From positions 1 to 40,478 of the forward strand of contig DSBO01000164.1 of assembly GCA_011046015.1 (NCBI GenBank): DNA of 40,478 nucleotides. The letters are read 5' to 3'. Below, in pieces: positions 9,337-17,818 of this stretch. Below the pieces are notes generated by a model. That model saw only the letters and a list, made by a program, of their open reading frames with translations, had not been told where the DNA came from and searched no databases. The DNA is from Thioalkalivibrio sp. (GTDB lineage: Bacteria > Pseudomonadota > Gammaproteobacteria > SpSt-1174). How positions within the stretch are numbered: position 1 is the first letter of the stretch; every line of letters starts with the position of its first letter. Position numbers and translations under genes: made by a program.

Positions 9337-9591
9337 ATGATCAGCATTCGACTCTCTCGTGGCGGTGCCAAAAAGCGCCCCTTCTACCACATCGTGGTGA
9401 CCGATTCCCGCAAGCGCCGGGACAGCGGCTCCATTGAAACCCTGGGTTACTACAACCCGGTGGCCCGCGGTCAGGAGGTGCGTCTGCACGTCGAAGACGA
9501 TCGCATCAACTACTGGCTTGGGCAGGGTGCGCAGCCGAGCGATCGCGTGGCGGCACTGATCAAGCAGGCGAAGAAGGCCGCTGCGAACTAA
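9337..9591 (+). CDS. rpsP: 30S ribosomal protein S16
   Basis: S16 is a primary 16S rRNA-binding protein needed for 30S assembly. Its 84 residues are the normal length. The start MISIRLSRGGAKKRPFYHIVV and the following DSRKRRDSGSIETLGYYNP are diagnostic. An AAGGT ribosome-binding site lies 9 nt upstream. It is the first gene of rpsP-rimM-trmD-rplS. Confidence 0.99.
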   Translation: MISIRLSRGGAKKRPFYHIVVTDSRKRRDSGSIETLGYYNPVARGQEVRLHVEDDRINYWLGQGAQPSDRVAALIKQAKKAAAN

Positions 9592-9603
9592 GCGCCCGCC
9601 CGC

Positions 9604-10122
9604 ATGACGATGGGTGGCGCTGACTCGCGGAAGCTGCTCGTCGGACGTATCTCGGGCGTCTTCGGCGTCCAGGGATGGGTGAAGGTCTATTCCGACACCG
9701 ATCCGCGAGACAACATCGTCCACTACCCGCGCTGGTATCTGAAGCGGGGCGGGGAGTGGCAGTCGGTCGAGGTGGAAGGCGGGCGCCTGCAGGGCAAGGC
9801 CGTGGTCGCCAAGCTCAAGGGCGTGGATGACCGTGATGCGGCGCTGCTGCTGCGCGGGGTCCAGATCGCCATCGACCGCGACGAACTCGACGAACTCGAG
9901 GCCGGCGAGTACTACTGGGACGACCTGATCGGCCTGCAGGTGGTCACGCTGGACGGGGTCGAGCTCGGCCGGGTCGAGCGACTGCTCGAGACCGGCGCCA
10001 ACGATGTCTTGGTCGTGGCGGGGGAGCGGGAACGCCTGATCCCCTACATCCGCGAGCAGGTGATCGCGGCGGTGGACCTGGACGCGGGCGAGATCCGCGT
10101 CGACTGGGACCCGGACTTCTAG
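9604..10122 (+). CDS. rimM: 16S rRNA processing protein RimM
   Basis: RimM is a 30S maturation factor that binds S19 and assists 16S rRNA processing. The 172 residues are of usual length. The N-terminal RimM barrel carries VGRISGVFGVQGWVKVYSDTD, and a PRC-barrel C-terminal half contains EYYWDDLIGLQVVTLDG, then ANDVLVVAGERERLIPYI. It starts 12 nt after rpsP and ends 2 nt before trmD. A second ATG two codons in is an alternative start. Confidence 0.97.
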   Translation: MTMGGADSRKLLVGRISGVFGVQGWVKVYSDTDPRDNIVHYPRWYLKRGGEWQSVEVEGGRLQGKAVVAKLKGVDDRDAALLLRGVQIAIDRDELDELEAGEYYWDDLIGLQVVTLDGVELGRVERLLETGANDVLVVAGERERLIPYIREQVIAAVDLDAGEIRVDWDPDF

Positions 10123-10124
10123 CC

Positions 10125-10874
10125 ATGCGCATCGACGTGGTGACGATCTTCCCGGGGCTGGTCGAGGTCGTCGGCCAGGTCGGGGTGACCGGGCGTGCCG
10201 TGGACCGCGGTCTGCTGCGGCTCGCGACCTGGGACCCGCGTGACTACACGCAGGACCGTCACCGCACGGTGGACGACCGCCCTTACGGCGGCGGCCCCGG
10301 CATGGTGATGAAGGTGGACCCGCTGCGCGCCGCGATTCGCGATGCGCGCGCGGCGGGGGATGGCTCCGCCCGGGTGATCTACCTGAGTCCGCAGGGCCGC
10401 CGCCTGGATCAGGCGGCGGTGCGTGCGATGGCCGAGGCCGAACACCTGGTGCTGATCGCCGGGCGGTACGAGGGCATCGACGAACGCCTCGTCGAGGCCG
10501 AGATCGACGAGGAATGGTCGATCGGCGATTACGTGCTGAGCGGCGGCGAGCTGCCGGCGATGGTGCTGATCGATGCCGTGGCGCGCTTGCTGCCCGGCGC
10601 GCTGGGCGACGAGGAGTCGGCCCAGCAGGATTCATTCATGGCGGGTCTGCTCGATCACCCGCACTACACGCGCCCCGAGGAGATCGACGGGCGACGGGTA
10701 CCGGCAGTCTTGCTGGGCGGCAATCATGCCGAAATCGAGCGCTGGCGGCGCAAGCAGGCGCTGGGTCGCACCTGGCTGCGTCGTCCCGAGTTGCTGGAAT
10801 CCATGGATCTCAGTGACACGGACCGGCGACTGCTGGACGAGTACATACACGAGCACGCTGATAGATCAGAGTGA
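10125..10874 (+). CDS. trmD: tRNA (guanine-37-N1)-methyltransferase TrmD
   Basis: TrmD methylates G37 N1 of tRNAs using S-adenosylmethionine, which prevents +1 frameshifting. It is a SPOUT trefoil-knot enzyme of 249 residues. Landmarks are MRIDVVTIFP at the start, YGGGPGM (54-60), GRYEGIDER near 113-121 and SIGDYVLSGGELPA (132-145) in the SAM-binding knot, and the C-terminal HPHYTRPEEIDGRRVPAVLLGG. Start is 2 nt after the rimM stop, so it is cotranscribed. Confidence 0.99.
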   Translation: MRIDVVTIFPGLVEVVGQVGVTGRAVDRGLLRLATWDPRDYTQDRHRTVDDRPYGGGPGMVMKVDPLRAAIRDARAAGDGSARVIYLSPQGRRLDQAAVRAMAEAEHLVLIAGRYEGIDERLVEAEIDEEWSIGDYVLSGGELPAMVLIDAVARLLPGALGDEESAQQDSFMAGLLDHPHYTRPEEIDGRRVPAVLLGGNHAEIERWRRKQALGRTWLRRPELLESMDLSDTDRRLLDEYIHEHADRSE

Positions 10875-10904
10875 CAGAATCAGGAATCTTTAGGGGTTGG
10901 TGCC

Positions 10905-11249
10905 ATGAGCAACATCATCGAGCAGCTTGAGCAGGAACAGATGACCCGGGAAATCCCGGCCTTTGGCCCGGGTGACACCGTGGTCGTGCAGGTGAAGGTC
11001 AAGGAAGGCGATCGCGAGCGTATGCAGGCGTTCGAGGGTGTCGTGATTGCCAAGCGCAACCGCGGCCTGAACTCCTCCTTCACCGTGCGCAAGATCTCCA
11101 ACGGCGAAGGCGTGGAGCGCGTGTTCCAGACCTACAGCCCGGTGGTCGGCGACATCAAGGTCAAGCGCCGTGGTGCCGTGCGCCGCGCCAAGCTCTACTA
11201 CCTGCGCGAGCGCAGCGGCAAGTCCGCCCGCATCAAGGAAAAAATCTAA
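10905..11249 (+). CDS. rplS: 50S ribosomal protein L19
   Basis: L19 sits at the 30S-50S interface. The 114 residues are the normal length. MSNIIEQLEQEQM, RMQAFEGVVIAKRNRGLNSSFTVRKIS and the C-terminal RRAKLYYLRERSGKSARIKE are diagnostic. AGGGG lies 8 nt before the ATG. It is the last gene of the operon, followed by two strong hairpins. Confidence 0.99.
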   Translation: MSNIIEQLEQEQMTREIPAFGPGDTVVVQVKVKEGDRERMQAFEGVVIAKRNRGLNSSFTVRKISNGEGVERVFQTYSPVVGDIKVKRRGAVRRAKLYYLRERSGKSARIKEKI

Positions 11250-11262
11250 GCCATCCGGCCAG

Positions 11263-11317
11263 CACCCCTCGGGGTGGTCGGGTACCAACGGGCGCCCCGG
11301 GAGACCGGGGCGCCCGT
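11263..11317 (+). terminator. Two hairpins closing the rplS operon
   Basis: CACCCC/GGGGTG (11263-11268 / 11271-11276) is followed by a 13-bp perfect stem ACGGGCGCCCCGG / CCGGGGCGCCCGT (11288-11300 / 11305-11317) with a GAGA tetraloop. Only one extra T follows, so the second hairpin is terminator-like in stem and place but lacks a U-run. The rest of the gap to 11481 holds no gene; TACAAT at 11446-11451 is a possible -10 box without a clear -35. Confidence 0.6.
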
Positions 11318-11481
11318 TCGCGTCTGGGGCGGGTTCGTGCATGGCGGTCTCGGGGTGGCGTACCGACGCCTGTCCCCCCGCACGCCCGTACCCTCAAAGC
11401 CCAAAGAACCGGCACTTCGTCTAGTCTTGTCTTGCACCGCCCGGCTACAATGCCGTCATGATCATGCCGCCTGAAACCGCC

Positions 11482-13227
11482 ATGAAGCGCCTTGCCCTCG
11501 TGTTCCTGCTGCTGTGCCTGAGCACGGCGGTGCAGGCGCAGCGCACGCCGCAGGAGATGACCGACATGGCGCGGGCCGGAGCGCCCGGGCTGGCGCTGTC
11601 CATGATGGACCGCCTGCAGCCGGATCGTGAGCGCCAGCAGTCGTCCTGGCTGGGCTGGGAGCGTGCGCGGCTGGAGATCCTGGAGGGAAGCGAGCGTTGG
11701 TCCGAGGTGGTGGATCGCGTCACGACCTACCCGACCGATCTGCCGCCGGAGTTCCTGGCCTGGGCCCAGACACGCCGCGCGGTGGCCGAGCTGGGCCTGG
11801 GGCGGGGCGAGGCGGCGCGCGAGGTCCTGCGCGACCTGATCTGGCAGGTGGTGCCCAGGCCGGAGCCGGCGGCGTTTCGCTACTGGCGTCGACTGGTGAT
11901 CGAGTCCTATGTGGTCGACGGTCGCCTGCGCGATGCCCATGCCGCCCTGCGACGCTATACCCAGGATTACGGTGAGCCCGGAGAGGAAGAGCGCATCCTG
12001 TGGGCGCGGGTGCTGCTGCGCGCTGGCGAGTCGACCCAGGCCATGCAGGTGCTCGACGGCGATACCCGCCCGGAGGCCCGTGCGCTGACGCTGCTCGGCG
12101 CCCTGGCCGCCCCCGCCGCCGACGCCGATGCCCTGCGTCAGAAGGCACAGGCGGCAGCAGGCGAGCCGGGACTGCGTGCGGCCGACCGTGCGCGCTTCTG
12201 GCTGGTGGCTGCCCGGGCCGCCGAACGGCAACAGGATGACATCCGCCGCGCCTGGTACCTGGAGCGGGCGCTGCGGCACGACCGCCAGCTGGGGGCGCGC
12301 GATGCCGTGTTCGCCTTCAGCGGTGACGCCCTCTGGGACAGCTACTTGCGCATCGGCCGCTCGCAGGGCAATCAGCGCCAGTTGCTGATCGGCGACGACG
12401 CTGCCTGGCTGGCCGCGGCGGCCGAGCTCGATGACAAGGCGGTACTGCAGCGCCGCGCCTATTTCGCCGTGGTGGCCCTGCAGGGGGCGGGCGTGCGCGG
12501 CCGCGACCAGGCCCATGCCGGGCTGATCCGTTCGCATCTGGCGGCCGATGGCGGAGACGAGGTGATTGCCGCCCTGTACCTGCAGGCGGCACGTTTTGCC
12601 GATTCCTCCGCGCTGCCCGGGGACGCCCGGCAGGTGTTGTCCGATTACGCCCTGGCCCGGGGTGACGTGCGGCTGGCCTCCTCGCTGATGGAAGGGGCGG
12701 TGCGGCCGCCCGCCGACGCGGATCCGTACCTGTGGCAGCTGCGCCGTGCCCGCATTCATATCCTCGGGGGCCACGAGGAGCAGGGCATCGATACGCTGTA
12801 CACCGTGCTCGCCCAGCACACCCATCTTGACAAGGACCAGGCCGACCGCTTCATGCAGGTCCTGTTCGACCTGCAGACGGCCCAGCGCCACGGGGCGGTG
12901 ATCACGCTGTTCACGGGGCTCGCGCCGCGCATCAGCGATCGCCAGCAGCAGCGCGAGGTGCTGTTCTGGCAGGCCGACTCGTACAAGGCGCAGGGCGATT
13001 TCGAGCGTGCCGCGTGGCTGTACCTGCGCTCGGCGGTGCTGCACGATCCGCATGCCTTCGATCCCTGGGCGCAGACCAGCCGCTTCTACGCGGCCGAGGC
13101 GCTGGCCGAGGCTGGCCACGTGGCGGATGCGCGTCGCCTCTACCAGCAGCTCCTGCAGGCGACCGGCGAGCCTGAACGCCAAGTGGTGCTGCGCCAGAAG
13201 CTCCAGGCCCTGCGCCTGCGGGAGTAG
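11482..13227 (+). CDS. Exported helical-repeat (TPR-like) protein of unknown function
   Basis: The 581-residue protein has a clear Sec signal peptide (MKRLALVFLLLCLSTAVQAQ, cleavage after AQA), so it is periplasmic or outer-membrane associated. The rest is an Ala/Arg/Leu/Glu-rich helical array with TPR-like units, for example YKAQGDFERAAWLYLRSAVL and LAEAGHVADARRLYQQLLQAT near the C-terminus. No catalytic motif is visible. The start is ATG 11482; an in-frame ATG at 11458 would put eight residues (MIMPPETA) before the signal peptide and is less likely. It ends 4 nt before the alkyltransferase gene. I do not recognise the family. A role as a periplasmic scaffold is only inference from the fold. 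Confidence 0.8.
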   Translation: MKRLALVFLLLCLSTAVQAQRTPQEMTDMARAGAPGLALSMMDRLQPDRERQQSSWLGWERARLEILEGSERWSEVVDRVTTYPTDLPPEFLAWAQTRRAVAELGLGRGEAAREVLRDLIWQVVPRPEPAAFRYWRRLVIESYVVDGRLRDAHAALRRYTQDYGEPGEEERILWARVLLRAGESTQAMQVLDGDTRPEARALTLLGALAAPAADADALRQKAQAAAGEPGLRAADRARFWLVAARAAERQQDDIRRAWYLERALRHDRQLGARDAVFAFSGDALWDSYLRIGRSQGNQRQLLIGDDAAWLAAAAELDDKAVLQRRAYFAVVALQGAGVRGRDQAHAGLIRSHLAADGGDEVIAALYLQAARFADSSALPGDARQVLSDYALARGDVRLASSLMEGAVRPPADADPYLWQLRRARIHILGGHEEQGIDTLYTVLAQHTHLDKDQADRFMQVLFDLQTAQRHGAVITLFTGLAPRISDRQQQREVLFWQADSYKAQGDFERAAWLYLRSAVLHDPHAFDPWAQTSRFYAAEALAEAGHVADARRLYQQLLQATGEPERQVVLRQKLQALRLRE

Positions 13228-13231
13228 CGCC

Positions 13232-13720
13232 GTGACCGCCACCGCCTGGCAGGCCGTCATTGACTCGCCGTTCGGCCGGCTCGCCATCCGGATCCGGGAG
13301 GACCGGGTGGCGGGAATCGACTGGGTGGGGGCGGACACGCCGCTCGAGCCGCCGGTCGATCCGGTTGCGCGCGAGGCGGTGGCGCAGCTGCGGGCCTGGT
13401 GCGCAGATCCCGCGTTTCGCTTCGACCTGCCGCTGGCACCGGCAGCCACGCCGTTCCAGGCGCGGGTGCGTGTGGCATTGTGCGCCATTCCCCCCGGCGA
13501 GATGCGCAGCTACGGCGATCTGGCCCGGGCGCTCGGCAGCAGCGCGCGGGCCGTGGGCGGGGCCTGCCGGCGCAATCCCGTGCCGCTGGTCGTGCCCTGC
13601 CACCGGGTGGTGGCGCGTCACGGTCTCGGCGGCTTCGGCGGCGCGGTGGAGGGTGAGCCCCTCGCCCTCAAGCAGCGGCTGCTCGATCACGAGCGGGCGG
13701 CGGGCGTGCCGACGCGCTGA
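13232..13720 (+). CDS. ogt: Methylated-DNA--protein-cysteine methyltransferase (Ogt/MGMT type)
   Basis: This suicide repair protein transfers alkyl groups from O6-alkylguanine (or O4-alkylthymine) in DNA to its own cysteine. It has 162 residues from GTG 13232, the first start in frame after the upstream stop. Visible are the helix-turn-helix region with IPPGEMRSYGDLARALGSS (86-104), the arginine finger area RAVGGACRRNP, the active-site VPCHRVV with Cys123, and the C-terminal GGFGG then LKQRLLDHE. The N-terminal domain is normal for the short Ogt class, without an Ada domain. It follows the periplasmic repeat protein by 4 nt. Confidence 0.95.
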   Translation: MTATAWQAVIDSPFGRLAIRIREDRVAGIDWVGADTPLEPPVDPVAREAVAQLRAWCADPAFRFDLPLAPAATPFQARVRVALCAIPPGEMRSYGDLARALGSSARAVGGACRRNPVPLVVPCHRVVARHGLGGFGGAVEGEPLALKQRLLDHERAAGVPTR

Positions 13721-13734
13721 GGCTACCCGCGTCT

Positions 13735-13763
13735 TTGACTTGCCCGCGCGGGCCTTGCAGAAT
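13735..13763 (+). promoter_or_regulatory. Promoter with palindromic spacer before the Sel1 gene
   Basis: TTGACT (13735-13740), exactly 17 nt, then CAGAAT (13758-13763): nine of twelve consensus bases. A perfect 12-bp palindrome GCCCGCGCGGGC (13742-13753) fills the spacer, where a bound regulator would block RNA polymerase or bend the spacer. Confidence 0.6.
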
Positions 13764-13806
13764 CGCGCCGGTCCCTTGACCCCTATCCATCGCCAACGAT
13801 TCCGAC

Positions 13807-14454
13807 ATGACCGACTTCAATACCGCTCTCGACGCCTGGCTTGCCGGTGACCGTGAACACGCCGTCCGCCTCTGGCAGGCGCTCGCCAATGCCGGCGATG
13901 CGCGTTCCCAGTACAACCTGGGCGTGATCCTCGACAGTGGTGAGGGCGTGGCCCGCGACCCGGCGCTGGCGGTGCACTACTACCGCCAGGCCGCCGAGCA
14001 GGGCTTCCCCGATGCCGCCTTCAACCTGGCCGTGATGCTGGATACGGGGGAGGCGGGCGAGGGCGGCCCGAACGAGGTCGCCCACTGGTTCTGGATGGCT
14101 GCGGAGCAGGGCAATGCGCAGGCGGCCTTCAAGCTGGGCCTGATGTACGACACCGGGGAGGGGCTGCCACAGGACTACGAGCAGGCCGCACGCTGGTACC
14201 ACCGAGCGGCCGAGGCCGGGCACGCCGAGGCGGCGAATAACCTGGCACGCTGTTTTGCACTGGGTAACGGCGTGGAGCGCAGCGACATCGAGGCCTACAA
14301 GTGGTACAACATCGCCGCCGAGCTGGGGCTGGTGAATGCCGTGCGCTACCGCGAGCGGGTGGCGAAGGAATTGCAGCCGGACGAGCGCCTGCGCGCCGGC
14401 GAATTCTCCCAGGCCTGGCTCCGGGCCTTCCGCGCGCGACAGCCGCGGGAGTGA
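13807..14454 (+). CDS. Sel1-repeat protein, cytoplasmic
   Basis: The 215-residue protein is made of about four or five Sel1-like repeats, for example SQYNLGVILDSGEGVARD, AFKLGLMYDTGEGLPQD and AANNLARCFALGNGVERSD, each followed by an AxxYYRQAAEQG-type helix. It has no signal peptide or membrane segment. Sel1 proteins act as scaffolds for protein complexes; the partner here is unknown. The ribosome-binding site is weak, but a good promoter lies upstream. It is convergent with the KdtA-like gene, with only 13 nt between stops. Confidence 0.85.
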   Translation: MTDFNTALDAWLAGDREHAVRLWQALANAGDARSQYNLGVILDSGEGVARDPALAVHYYRQAAEQGFPDAAFNLAVMLDTGEAGEGGPNEVAHWFWMAAEQGNAQAAFKLGLMYDTGEGLPQDYEQAARWYHRAAEAGHAEAANNLARCFALGNGVERSDIEAYKWYNIAAELGLVNAVRYRERVAKELQPDERLRAGEFSQAWLRAFRARQPRE

Positions 14455-14467
14455 TCCGGCGGGCCGC

Positions 14468-15541
14468 TCAGCCTTCCAGCAGGGCCAGCACGCGGGCACG
14501 GGCGCCGACCTGCTCGCCCAGCCATTCCCGGGCGCTCGCGCCCAGCACCGCGGCCTCCTCGGGCGCATCGAACAGCGCCATGGCTCGCGCGGCCAGTGTG
14601 TCGACGTCCTCGGCGGCGGCCACCATCCCGGCGGCCACGGCCGCACGCACCAGCGGGTCGTCGCGCCGTGGCCCGACCAGCAGCGCGCGGCCGGACTGCA
14701 GGGCCGTGGCGAGGTCCGGGGCATGGTCGGCCTCCGCCGACAGGGTCGCGCCGGCCACGATCAGGTCCGGGCAGACATACAGCCCCTGGCGTACCTCGGC
14801 ACTCTCGATGAAATACACGCGGTTCTTGCGTGGCACATAGGAGGTGTACAGGCGCGAGTGGCGGATGGTGGGCATGCTGTACTTGATGGCGTCGTGATAG
14901 ACCCGCTCGTGCTGGGCGGGATCGGCCAGCGAGAAGAGCATGATGGCCGTCTTCTTGAGCAGGATCTCGAACAGCATGCCGTAGGCGCCGGTCACCTCGG
15001 CGGCACCTGCCATGGCCACGTAGAACACCGGGTGCTGGCGCTCGCGATATTCCTTGAAGCGTTCGCACAGGGTCGGGTCGAAGTCGGCATCGGGCAGGGC
15101 GTCGAGGCCGGGCAACGGGTCGCCGGTTGGCCGGGCGCCCGGAATGGCCGTGGCCCGCGCCCGCCCGCTGGTGGTGACGGCGCGACAGCCCGTGCCGGCG
15201 GCCTCGGGGCTTTCGGCGTTGAGCCAGAACTTGTCACCGCCGGCCTCGCGTACCAGGTCGTAGCGCCCATCCGCTTCGCCCAGCACGATCAGGCGGGCGG
15301 GGCGCAGCTTCTTCAGGCGCTTGCGGTCGGCCCCATGGGCCGCGGGCAGATCGACGCCGGCAAATCGCCCGTGGTATTCGCCCGGGCCCAGGTTGCCCAC
15401 GCCGACGGTGCCGAACCGCTCGGCCAGGGCGCCCAGGAAGCCATCGGCGCTGTGCAGGGTGTCGGTGTCGGCGATCACGAGTGTCGCGCCGACCAGCTCG
15501 CGCGGAATGCGTCCGGCGGTCAGGAAGTCGGTCAGTGCCAT
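14468..15541 (-). CDS. Divergent KdtA-like GT-B glycosyltransferase candidate
   Basis: The 357-residue protein has a C-terminal half that resembles Kdo transferase (WaaA/KdtA, GT30) and related GT-B enzymes: a Leu-Ile-Val-Ala-Gly strand, PDLATALQSGRALLVGP (where KdtA has PLEPAxxGxPVLxGPHxxN), then GMVAAAEDVDTLAARAMALF and a final LGASAREWLGEQ...RVLALLEG. The N-terminal half has a Rossmann-like alternation but I cannot find the Ser-x-Gly-Glu segment with the catalytic Glu of KdtA. The start ATG 15541 has GAGGAG upstream and a good promoter. There is no signal peptide. The reading frame runs on upstream without support. Activity is uncertain; it may be a different transferase or a non-catalytic relative. 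Confidence 0.6.
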   Translation of the reverse strand: MALTDFLTAGRIPRELVGATLVIADTDTLHSADGFLGALAERFGTVGVGNLGPGEYHGRFAGVDLPAAHGADRKRLKKLRPARLIVLGEADGRYDLVREAGGDKFWLNAESPEAAGTGCRAVTTSGRARATAIPGARPTGDPLPGLDALPDADFDPTLCERFKEYRERQHPVFYVAMAGAAEVTGAYGMLFEILLKKTAIMLFSLADPAQHERVYHDAIKYSMPTIRHSRLYTSYVPRKNRVYFIESAEVRQGLYVCPDLIVAGATLSAEADHAPDLATALQSGRALLVGPRRDDPLVRAAVAAGMVAAAEDVDTLAARAMALFDAPEEAAVLGASAREWLGEQVGARARVLALLEG

Positions 15542-15571
15542 GCGTCTTGGGTCTCCTCGTTGCGCCGGCGG

Positions 15572-15599
15572 ATTATACCGGGACCGAACGGGTAGCCAA
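15572..15599 (-). promoter_or_regulatory. Promoter of the KdtA-like gene
   Basis: On the minus strand TTGGCT (15599-15594), 16 nt, then a perfect TATAAT (15577-15572). The start would be near 15565, giving a short leader with GAGGAG before ATG 15541. Confidence 0.6.
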
Positions 15600-15616
15600 A
15601 CCCGAGGCCGCCGTGA

Positions 15617-15625
15617 TGGTATGAT
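15617..15625 (+). promoter_or_regulatory. Extended -10 promoter of the lipoprotein gene
   Basis: TG-G-TATGAT (15617-15625) is an extended -10 element 36 nt before ATG 15662, divergent from the promoter of the KdtA-like gene. No good -35 was seen, as is common for extended -10 promoters. Confidence 0.5.
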
Positions 15626-15661
15626 CTGGCCACCTGATTTCACGAGTTCGGAGTTCAAGAC

Positions 15662-16306
15662 ATGAAAGGCGCGCTGCTGGCGTTGGCCCTGATCCTCGCC
15701 CTCGCGGGCTGTGACGACCCGCGCACCATCGACGTGGCGGATCTGCCCTGGGCGGTCGAGGCCCTGCCGGACGGTAGTTCGCGGGTTTTCGGGGTGACGC
15801 TGGGCGAGTCGACGCTGCGGACCGTCGCCCAGACCTTCCGCTCCATGCCGGAGATCGCAATGTTCCACGAGGCGGACGGCACGCTCTACCTGGAGGCCTA
15901 CTTCGGTCGCATCACGCTGGGCGTGCTCGAGGCCCGCGTGGTCGCGCAGGTGGTCATCGACGACGAGCACCTGGCGGCCATGGCGGCGCGTGCGCCGAGC
16001 AATGAGCCCATGCCCAGCGGCGCGCGCAAGCTCGGCCTGACCGAGGCCGACATCCGGGCGGTGTATGACCTGCCGGTGCGGGCCCTCACCTACATTCCCA
16101 CCGCCCAGTACGATGCCCAGATCGTTGAGCAGCGTTTCGGCACGCCGGCCGAGATCCTGCCACTGAATACCACCCAGTCGTACTGGCTGTACCCCGACAA
16201 GGGGCTGGCGCTGCTGCTGGGTGAGGACGAGCGTGAGGTGCTGGAATACGTGCCCCCGCGTGAGTTCCCGGCGCTGCGGGCGCGCCTCGAGCGGACCGTG
16301 GAGTAG
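15662..16306 (+). CDS. Putative lipoprotein of unknown function
   Basis: The 214-residue protein has a strong lipobox (MKGALLALALILALAGC, Cys17 followed by Asp-Asp, which would favour inner-membrane retention in E. coli-like sorting). The body has no recognised domain. It contains SSRVFGVTLGESTLRTVAQTF and, near 150, VEQRFGTPAEILPLNTTQSYWLYPDKGLALLL, a GTPxxxxxxNxxxxxWxYP-type pattern seen in small outer-membrane-associated proteins. It is 9 nt upstream of the ycgN-type gene, so the two are probably cotranscribed. Confidence 0.8.
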   Translation: MKGALLALALILALAGCDDPRTIDVADLPWAVEALPDGSSRVFGVTLGESTLRTVAQTFRSMPEIAMFHEADGTLYLEAYFGRITLGVLEARVVAQVVIDDEHLAAMAARAPSNEPMPSGARKLGLTEADIRAVYDLPVRALTYIPTAQYDAQIVEQRFGTPAEILPLNTTQSYWLYPDKGLALLLGEDEREVLEYVPPREFPALRARLERTVE

Positions 16307-16315
16307 GGCCCGGAC

Positions 16316-16762
16316 ATGTCCCGACCCTTCTGGCAGGAAAAGACGCTGGCCCAGATGACGCGCGCGGAGTGGGAGTCGCTGTGCGACGGCTGTGCACGTT
16401 GCTGCCTACACAAGCTGCAGGACAGCGGTTCGGACGACGCGCGCGTCTATTACACCGATGTCGCCTGCCGCCTGCTGGACCCCGAGTCCTGCCGCTGCAG
16501 CGACTACGCCCACCGGCTCGAGCGCGTGGATGACTGCATCGACCTCGCGCGCGAGGACTTCGACCAGTTCCAGTGGCTGCCCTCGACCTGCGCCTACCGG
16601 CTGCTGGCCCAGGGCGGCGACCTGCCCGTCTGGCACCCGCTGGTGACCGGCGATCCGCAGTCCGTGCACGCCGCGGGCCAGTCCGTGCGCGGTCGCGTGA
16701 TCTGCGAGATCGAGGTGGCGGATGACGAGTTCGAGGACCACATCGTCGCCTGGGCCGAATGA
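16316..16762 (+). CDS. ycgN: YcgN-family cysteine-cluster protein (UPF0260)
   Basis: The 148-residue protein is of the YcgN/UPF0260 family, a cytoplasmic protein with conserved cysteines that may bind a metal. The N-terminal FWQEKTLAQMTRAEWESLCDGCARCCLHK has the CxxCxxCC cluster (about residues 23-30). Then come YYTDVACRLLDPESCRCSDY, LPSTCAYRLLAQGGDLPVWHPL and a C-terminal VRGRVICE, all family-typical. It lies 31 nt before the FAD oxidoreductase gene. Function is not established in any organism that I know of. Confidence 0.93.
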   Translation: MSRPFWQEKTLAQMTRAEWESLCDGCARCCLHKLQDSGSDDARVYYTDVACRLLDPESCRCSDYAHRLERVDDCIDLAREDFDQFQWLPSTCAYRLLAQGGDLPVWHPLVTGDPQSVHAAGQSVRGRVICEIEVADDEFEDHIVAWAE

Positions 16763-16793
16763 CCAACGACAAGAACACGAACAAGGGAAACGG

Positions 16794-17818
16794 ATGACCG
16801 GACCGGCTGACACGCCCTTCGAACCCCTGGGCACCGCCCCCGAATCGGTGGCCATTGTCGGTGCGGGCATGGCGGGCCTGGCCTGTGCCACCTCGTTGGC
16901 GCTCGACATCCCCACGGTGCGGGTGTTCGAGCGTGCCATGCACGCCGGCGGGCGCATGGCCAGCTACCGCGCCCGCGGCTTCGAGTTCGACGCGGGCACC
17001 CAGTACTTTACCGCCCACGATGAGCTCTTTTGCGAGGCCCTGGAAGGCTGGCTGATGGAGGGCGTGGTGCAGCCCTGGCAGGGCTGGGTGGTGGAGGTGG
17101 ACCGGGGAAACTTCATGAGCCGCGACCACATGCCCCGCTACGTGGGCACCCCCAACATGGGTGCGCTGGCGCGTCATCTGGGCGAACTCTGCGAGGTGCG
17201 GGTGGGCACCGAGGTGATGCGGCTGGTCCCGGCGGAAGGCGGTCTGCGCCTGATCGATCGGATCGGTGAGGACCTGGGACGCTACGACCTGGTCGTGCTG
17301 GCGCTGCCGCCGGCGGCCGCGGCGCGTCTGGTCGAACCGCTCAGCCCCACGCTGGCGGCCCGGGTTGGCGGTGTACAGATGACTCTCTGCTGGACGGCCC
17401 TGCTGGGTTTCGACCAGCCGCTGGAGTTGCCCTATGACGCCGCCTACGTCGCCCGCTCGCCGCTCAACTGGATCGCCCGCAACAGTAGCAAGCCGCGCCG
17501 CGCCGAGCGTGAGGCCTGGGTCCTGCACGCCACGCCGGAGTGGACGGAGACGCGCCAGGACATGGAGCCGGAGGCGGTTATCCAGGCCCTGCTCAAGGCC
17601 TTCGAGGACGCCACCGGCCAGCGTCCGCCCAAGCCGCGCGTGCGCGCGGCCCGGTTCTGGAACGAGGCCATGCCGCTGGGCGGGCAGGACACGCCCTTCC
17701 TGTTCGATGCCGGCTCGCGGCTCGGGCTGTGCGGGGACTGGTGCATCTCGCCTCGCCTGGAAGGGGCCTTCCGTTCCGGCTGGTCGCTGGCCAACTTCGT
17801 GTTGGACGGGTGTGGCTG

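Noticed and set aside
11233..13488. A 751-codon open frame on the minus strand opposite the exported repeat protein
   Set aside because: Its translation is a His/Gly/Arg-rich mirror of the plus-strand gene, with no domain or ribosome-binding site. Long antisense frames are usual in GC-rich DNA.
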